A program made the position numbers and the translations under genes. A DNA stretch of 9,737 nucleotides, taken from Spirochaetaceae bacterium. GTDB lineage: Bacteria > Spirochaetota > Spirochaetia > Treponematales > Breznakiellaceae. Below are positions 6,412 through 9,737 of the stretch, one piece after another. Location of the stretch: positions 1 to 9,737 of the forward strand of contig JAIRYB010000071.1 of NCBI GenBank assembly GCA_031267955.1, read 5' to 3'. Numbering within the stretch: position 1 is the first letter of the stretch; the number at the start of each line of letters is the position of its first letter. Below the pieces are notes generated by a model. It saw only the letters and a list, made by a program, of their open reading frames with translations, was not told where the DNA came from and did no database searches.

Positions 6412-7223
6412 CCAGGGCTGTGAAAATCGCGGAATTTAAGGATACTATTTACTCTTTTTATGAAAAAGAGGGGCGCGTTTTTCCGTGGCGGGAAAATACC
6501 CGGCCCTGGGCGGTATTGGTATCGGAGTTTATGTTACAGCAGACACAGACGGAAAGAGTGCTGCGCTACTGGAAACGCTGGATGGAGCTCTGGCCGGAAC
6601 CGGGGGGCCTTGCCGGGGCCCCTTTTGAAGAAGTTCTCAGGGAATGGAGCGGCCTGGGCTATAACCGCCGCGCGAAGTACCTCCATTCCTGCGCAAAAAT
6701 CGTCGCGGAAGAATACCGGGGCAGGGTGCCGGATACCCCCGGGGAACTGCGGCGGCTCCCCGGCATAGGCGGCTACTGCTCAGGGGCCATTGCCTGTTTC
6801 GGCTACAATTATCCCGCGGTATTTATAGAAACCAACATACGCGCCGCGCTGATCCACTTCTTTTTCCAGGACCGGGCTACGGTGAGCGACGGGGATATCC
6901 GCCCTGTTCTGGAAGATACGCTGGACCGGGAAAACCCCCGCAGATGGTACTACGCCCTTATGGATTACGGGGCAGCCCTGAAAAAAATCACCGCCAACCC
7001 CGGCAGAAAAAGCGCCCATTACGCGAAACAAAGCCGTTTCGAAGGATCTTTCCGCCAAAAGCGGGGCAGGCTTGTCAAAGCCCTTGCCTTTGGCGGGCCG
7101 GCCTCCGCGGAAGCCCTGGCCCGCAGCGCCGGCATGGAACAGGGGGAAATTTACGAGGTGATAAATTCCCTTGAAAAGGACCTGCTGGTAGCGGAAAAAG
7201 GGGGCCTCTACCGGATACGGTGA
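6399..7223 (+). CDS. mutY: MutY-type A/G adenine glycosylase, compact form without Fe-S cluster
   Basis: A 274-residue HhH-GPD DNA glycosylase. MutY removes adenine mispaired with 8-oxoguanine or guanine in base excision repair. Visible are FPWR (28-31), SEFMLQQTQTERV (42-54) with the catalytic Glu43, the helix-hairpin-helix LPGIGGYCSGAI (120-131), and VFIETNIR (141-148), where Glu144 stands at the usual catalytic Asp position. Tyr126 matches the Tyr found in some MutY enzymes. The Cys-X6-Cys-X2-Cys-X5-Cys cluster is absent: the only cysteines are 98, 127 and 133. The NUDIX-like C-terminal domain is also missing. Instead residues about 216-274 look like a small winged helix. I chose TTG at 6399, which overlaps the kinase gene by 13 bases; the alternative is GTG at 6420, giving 267 residues with all motifs. 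Another HhH glycosylase activity cannot be excluded. Confidence 0.85.
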   Translation: MGAVTRAVKIAEFKDTIYSFYEKEGRVFPWRENTRPWAVLVSEFMLQQTQTERVLRYWKRWMELWPEPGGLAGAPFEEVLREWSGLGYNRRAKYLHSCAKIVAEEYRGRVPDTPGELRRLPGIGGYCSGAIACFGYNYPAVFIETNIRAALIHFFFQDRATVSDGDIRPVLEDTLDRENPRRWYYALMDYGAALKKITANPGRKSAHYAKQSRFEGSFRQKRGRLVKALAFGGPASAEALARSAGMEQGEIYEVINSLEKDLLVAEKGGLYRIR

Positions 7224-7258
7224 CTCTGTCCCGCCCAGCCCGTTCCCGGCAGGCCGGT

Positions 7259-7729
7259 TTAGTCCGGTTTAACGGAAGGCTCTTCTTTTATAGTATGCAG
7301 GACTGTCAGTGTGTTGGTATTGACCATATTCTCAACTGTCCGTAATTTTTTGAGGATCTCTTCCATGTGTTTCGAGGATTTGGTAATTATTTTCAGCAAA
7401 TATTCATACTGGCCGGCTATACGGTGGCATTCAAGGATGTCCTGGTTTTCCAGGATGAATTTTTCGAGTGCCTCGTCGTGGAATTTGGCATGGCCGTTTA
7501 GCTGCACAAGGCAATAGCAGGTAAAGCCTTTCCCGAATTTCTCGGGATCAAGAATTGCGGAGAAAGAACTGAAATAACCCTGGTCCTGTAGTTTCAGAAG
7601 CCGGGTACGAACTGCGGGGAGCGAAAGGTTTACCATCCGGCTAAGTTCGGTTAGCGACGCGCGGGCGTTTTTTTGCAGGGCCGTTACGATTTTACGATCA
7701 AATTCATCCATAAGGATTTCTACAGCCAT
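7259..7729 (-). CDS. Lrp/AsnC family transcriptional regulator
   Basis: A 156-residue DNA-binding protein of the usual Lrp/AsnC length. Residues about 7-60 form the winged helix-turn-helix: DEFDRKIVTALQKNARASLT opens it, and the recognition helix lies around LSLPAVRTRLLKLQDQG. Residues about 67-147 form the RAM/AsnC ligand-binding and oligomerisation domain, with the conserved type CHRIAGQYEYLLKI at 101-114. Such proteins bind amino acids and regulate transport and catabolism genes, often neighbours and themselves. The start at 7729 is preceded by AGGGAT (plus-strand 7738-7743, 8-base spacing); a second ATG at 7711 has a poorer ribosome site. The frame stays open to 7849, but the added residues are not family-like. 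It is convergent with mutY (35-base gap) and divergent from the amidohydrolase and symporter genes, which are its likely targets. Confidence 0.92.
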   Translation of the reverse strand: MAVEILMDEFDRKIVTALQKNARASLTELSRMVNLSLPAVRTRLLKLQDQGYFSSFSAILDPEKFGKGFTCYCLVQLNGHAKFHDEALEKFILENQDILECHRIAGQYEYLLKIITKSSKHMEEILKKLRTVENMVNTNTLTVLHTIKEEPSVKPD

Positions 7730-8070
7730 TTTAGCAGATCCCTGCCGTTTTATCAATACATTCTGTAGATTTTTACATTTACGGGGACTTTTCCATGAAA
7801 TTCCGGACAACCGGGGACGGTGTTTTTTCCCGCGCGAACAGGCCGGCAAATCCGGAATTACCCGGAAAGGCCTCCGGGGCGGATAAAAAATTTAGGAAAA
7901 CTACTAAAAAACTTAAAATTCTAAAATTTAACGAATACTTTGTTGTTTTTTTTATGTTTTTTATTATTTTGTTATCTGCAAACTGCCTACAGGGGTTAGA
8001 ATGGTTTCCATAGCTCCGGTTAAATTCCCGGAAACGCCCCAAAGAGCATGTTCAAAGAGGAGTATTGTTT
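7730..8070. promoter_or_regulatory. Divergent control region with phased A/T-tracts between lrp-like and amidohydrolase genes
   Basis: No convincing gene lies here. The part next to the regulator is GC-rich, then 7883-7975 becomes strongly AT-rich. A-runs are centred near 7887, 7898, 7908, 7916 and 7924. After a break, T-runs are centred near 7949, 7959 and 7968. Spacings of about 8-11 bases are close to the helical repeat and predict bent DNA, a setting in which Lrp-family proteins often bind. TAGAAT (7997-8002) is a possible -10 for the amidohydrolase but has no good -35, which would fit activator dependence. The ribosome site GAGGAG is at 8057-8062. A 72-codon frame at 7795-8013 is discussed as a finding. 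Confidence 0.5.
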
Positions 8071-9186
8071 ATGGATAAAGATAACCTGGATCGCGCCGTA
8101 GCCCTCCGTCACGAATTGCACCGGCACCCGGAACTGTCCTACCGGGAAGTGTGGACTAAACAGCATCTGTTTGATTTCCTGAAACAAAATACCGCCCTTG
8201 AACTTACCGACAAGGGGCGCTGGTTTTACGCGGTCTACCGCGCCGGCCCGGACAAGCCGAATATCGCTTTCCGGGCGGATTTTGACGCCCTGCCTATAGA
8301 CGAAACCATAGATCTGCCCTATGGTTCCCAATTCCCCGGGGTTGCCCATAAATGCGGCCATGACGGGCACAGCGCGTGTCTGGCCGGGTTTGCCCTGGAA
8401 ATTGACCGGAAAGGCGCGGACAAGAACATCTATTTCGTATTCCAGCACGCGGAGGAAACCGGCCAGGGGGCGGCGGAATGCGCGCCATTGATGGGCGAGG
8501 CGGGGATCTCCGAGATTTTCGGTTATCATAACGCTCCGGGGCTTCCTGAACACGCTATCGGCGTTAAGAACGGCACAGTGTGCTGCGCATCCACAGGTGT
8601 GACTATCCATTTTAAGGGCGTCCCCTGCCACGCCAGCCAGCCGGAAGACGGGCGCAACCCCGCCTTTGCCATCGCGGAACTCGTCCGGGGCATACCCTCA
8701 TTTACGGATCCCGCAGAGTACAAGGGGCTGGTAATGTGTACCGTAATCTGTATAAACTTGGGCGAGGAAGCCTTCGGCGTGTCGCCCGGCGAAGGCCGCC
8801 TGCTGCTCACCATCCGGAGCGAACACGACAACGAAATGGAAAAGCTAAAGCAAAAGCTGGAAGAAAAAATAAAAGAACAGGCCGGACAGTACGGCCTTGA
8901 ATACAATATCACCTATTGTGATAGCTTTTTCGCGTCCGTCAACCACAAGGAAAGTACCGACAAGGTGCGCAAGGCGGCGAAGGAACTGGGGTTTCTCGTT
9001 CTGGAAGGAGACAGGCCGTCCCGTGGTTCGGAGGATTTCGGCGCTTTTACCCGGTGTACCGGGGGGGCTTTTTTCTCGGTGGGTTGCGGCGAAAACCATC
9101 CGGCGATCCACACCGCCGAATACGACTTTAACGATGCGATTATACCAACCGTAGTGGACATTTATATGGCTATCGCGGAAGGGTGA
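8071..9186 (+). CDS. M20 family amidohydrolase (M20D-like N-acyl amino acid hydrolase)
   Basis: A 371-residue metal-dependent hydrolase. M20D enzymes cleave amide bonds of N-acyl or N-aroyl amino acids, releasing free amino acids; the exact substrate is not readable. Motifs are LRHELHRHPELSYRE (12-26), FRADFDALPI (67-76), HKCGHDGH (93-100, metal ligands C95 and H97), HAEETGQGA (126-134, catalytic E128 and ligand E129), GYHN (151-154, ligand H153), HASQPEDGRNPA (187-198) and a C-terminal GSEDFGAF...HPAIH segment (319-347) with the last ligand probably H347. The dimerisation domain is about 170-285. No signal peptide is seen, so it acts in the cytoplasm. ATG at 8071 is favoured over TTG at 8065 because GAGGAG lies 8 bases before it. 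It heads a likely unit with the symporter gene 51 bases downstream and faces an Lrp-type regulator. Hippurate hydrolase, acetyl-amino acid deacetylase and related activities are alternatives. Confidence 0.9.
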   Translation: MDKDNLDRAVALRHELHRHPELSYREVWTKQHLFDFLKQNTALELTDKGRWFYAVYRAGPDKPNIAFRADFDALPIDETIDLPYGSQFPGVAHKCGHDGHSACLAGFALEIDRKGADKNIYFVFQHAEETGQGAAECAPLMGEAGISEIFGYHNAPGLPEHAIGVKNGTVCCASTGVTIHFKGVPCHASQPEDGRNPAFAIAELVRGIPSFTDPAEYKGLVMCTVICINLGEEAFGVSPGEGRLLLTIRSEHDNEMEKLKQKLEEKIKEQAGQYGLEYNITYCDSFFASVNHKESTDKVRKAAKELGFLVLEGDRPSRGSEDFGAFTRCTGGAFFSVGCGENHPAIHTAEYDFNDAIIPTVVDIYMAIAEG

Positions 9187-9189
9187 GAT

Positions 9190-9220
9190 AAGGCCGGGGC
9201 TTATGCCGAGGCTTATTTTT
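9190..9220 (+). terminator. Hairpin plus T-run between amidohydrolase and symporter genes, possible leaky terminator
   Basis: An imperfect hairpin can form from 9190-9200 and 9205-9214 around the loop TTAT. It has a three-pair G-C top, a two-by-two internal mismatch and a lower stem of six pairs, one of them G-T. It is followed by ATTTTT (9215-9220). This resembles a weak intrinsic terminator that could lower symporter expression relative to the amidohydrolase. The internal mismatch makes this uncertain. Confidence 0.35.
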
Positions 9221-9237
9221 ATGAAAAGGGGTTAGTT

Positions 9238-9737
9238 ATGGAAGGTTTTCTTGCGGTAGTTGGCGCTATTTCAGGATTTTTCTGGAATACGCTCTTTTTA
9301 GTGGTTCTGGTGGGCGGCGGGATTTATATTACAATCAGGCTCAAGTTTTTCCAGATACGCCACTTTCCCTATATTGTTAAACAGACTTTTGGCAAGCTTT
9401 TTGACAAGGGCAAGGGGGAAGGTTCTGTAAGCCCCTTCAAAGCTACGGCCACCGCCCTGGCATCCACTATCGGCGCTTCCAATATTGTCGGCGTGCCGGT
9501 CGCCATTGCCTACGGCGGGCCCGGAGCGCTTTTCTGGATGTGGGTGACCTTTCTGGTCGGCTGCGCCACTAAATTTTCCGAGGCGGTGCTGGGGGTGCAT
9601 TTCCGTGTGAAGAACGCCGATGGATACTACGTCGGCGGCCCCGGCTACTACATGAGCCAGGGCTTTCCAATCAAAAAAGTTGGAATAATTATGGCCCAGG
9701 TAAGCGTCGTTCTTTCGATGATATACTACTTTCCCTC
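9238..9737 (+). CDS. AGCS family sodium:alanine/amino acid symporter (N-terminal part, cut by window end)
   Basis: The first 166 codons of a membrane transporter that continues past the window; full-length members have about 450-500 residues. It starts with ATG after AAGGGG (9226-9231, 6-base spacing). An N-terminal membrane helix is followed by YITIRLKFFQIRHFP. The family signature region then runs from SPFKATATALASTIGASNIV through AIAYGGPGALFWMWVTFLVG to ATKFSEAVLGVHFR, and the stretch GYYVGGPGYYM follows. All of these match AGCS carriers, which take up alanine, glycine or related small amino acids with sodium. Most members have GTGN where this protein has GASN, which may shift substrate or ion preference. 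Lying 51 bases after the amidohydrolase gene, it is probably co-expressed with it, importing amino acids or possibly the acylated substrate. Confidence 0.92.
   Translation, partial: MEGFLAVVGAISGFFWNTLFLVVLVGGGIYITIRLKFFQIRHFPYIVKQTFGKLFDKGKGEGSVSPFKATATALASTIGASNIVGVPVAIAYGGPGALFWMWVTFLVGCATKFSEAVLGVHFRVKNADGYYVGGPGYYMSQGFPIKKVGIIMAQVSVVLSMIYYFP

Noticed and set aside
7224..7258. Bidirectional terminator between the convergent mutY and lrp-like genes
   Set aside because: Only four- or five-base inverted repeats such as CCGGC/GCCGG with a tiny loop are present, with no useful T-run, so a terminator is not supported.
7779..8042. 87-codon minus-strand frame upstream of the Lrp-type gene
   Set aside because: It runs through the AT-rich tract region and partly into the leader of the regulator. 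Its hydrophobic segment comes from A/T-runs and it has no recognisable motif.

Overview
The window looks like chromosomal DNA of a fairly GC-rich spirochaete, probably a relative of the termite-gut Treponema. This rests on gene content and protein style, namely a Gld-like ABC operon, an archaeal-type cytidylate kinase with a GNTT P-loop, and a MutY without an iron-sulfur cluster. It is an inference, because no rRNA or other marker gene is present. Nothing points to a phage, transposon, CRISPR array or tRNA.

Left part, minus strand (read from about 4440 down to 19): a tight four-gene operon encodes an ABC ATPase, a six-helix ABC-2 permease, a GldG/ABC_transp_aux membrane-anchored protein and a DUF4340 protein. 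The first two genes overlap by ATGA, the next gaps are 3 and 4 bases, and each gene has a Shine-Dalgarno sequence. Together they resemble the GldA/GldF/GldG set named for gliding in Bacteroidetes, but the same set occurs in many non-gliding bacteria and its substrate is unknown. Just upstream lie a pair of AT-rich direct repeats and a GC-rich hairpin. Next, on the same strand, is the gene for RNase Z (tRNA 3' processing).

Middle, plus strand: a 348-base divergent intergenic region ends in a near-consensus promoter (TTGACA, 16 bases, TATATT). That promoter drives a two-gene overlapping unit: a cytidylate kinase-like P-loop protein with Asn in place of the Walker A lysine, and a compact MutY-type adenine glycosylase. 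The glycosylase lacks the four-cysteine cluster and the NUDIX-like C-terminal domain, has Glu where Asp is expected in the active site, and ends in what looks like a small winged helix.

Right part: an Lrp/AsnC regulator on the minus strand, convergent with mutY, is divergent from a plus-strand pair. The pair is an M20 amidohydrolase followed by an AGCS-type sodium:amino acid symporter that runs off the window end. The roughly 340-base space between regulator and amidohydrolase contains phased A-tracts followed by phased T-tracts, suggesting curved DNA. The simplest reading is a locus in which an Lrp-type protein senses an amino acid and controls hydrolysis of N-acyl amino acids or small peptides together with amino acid uptake.
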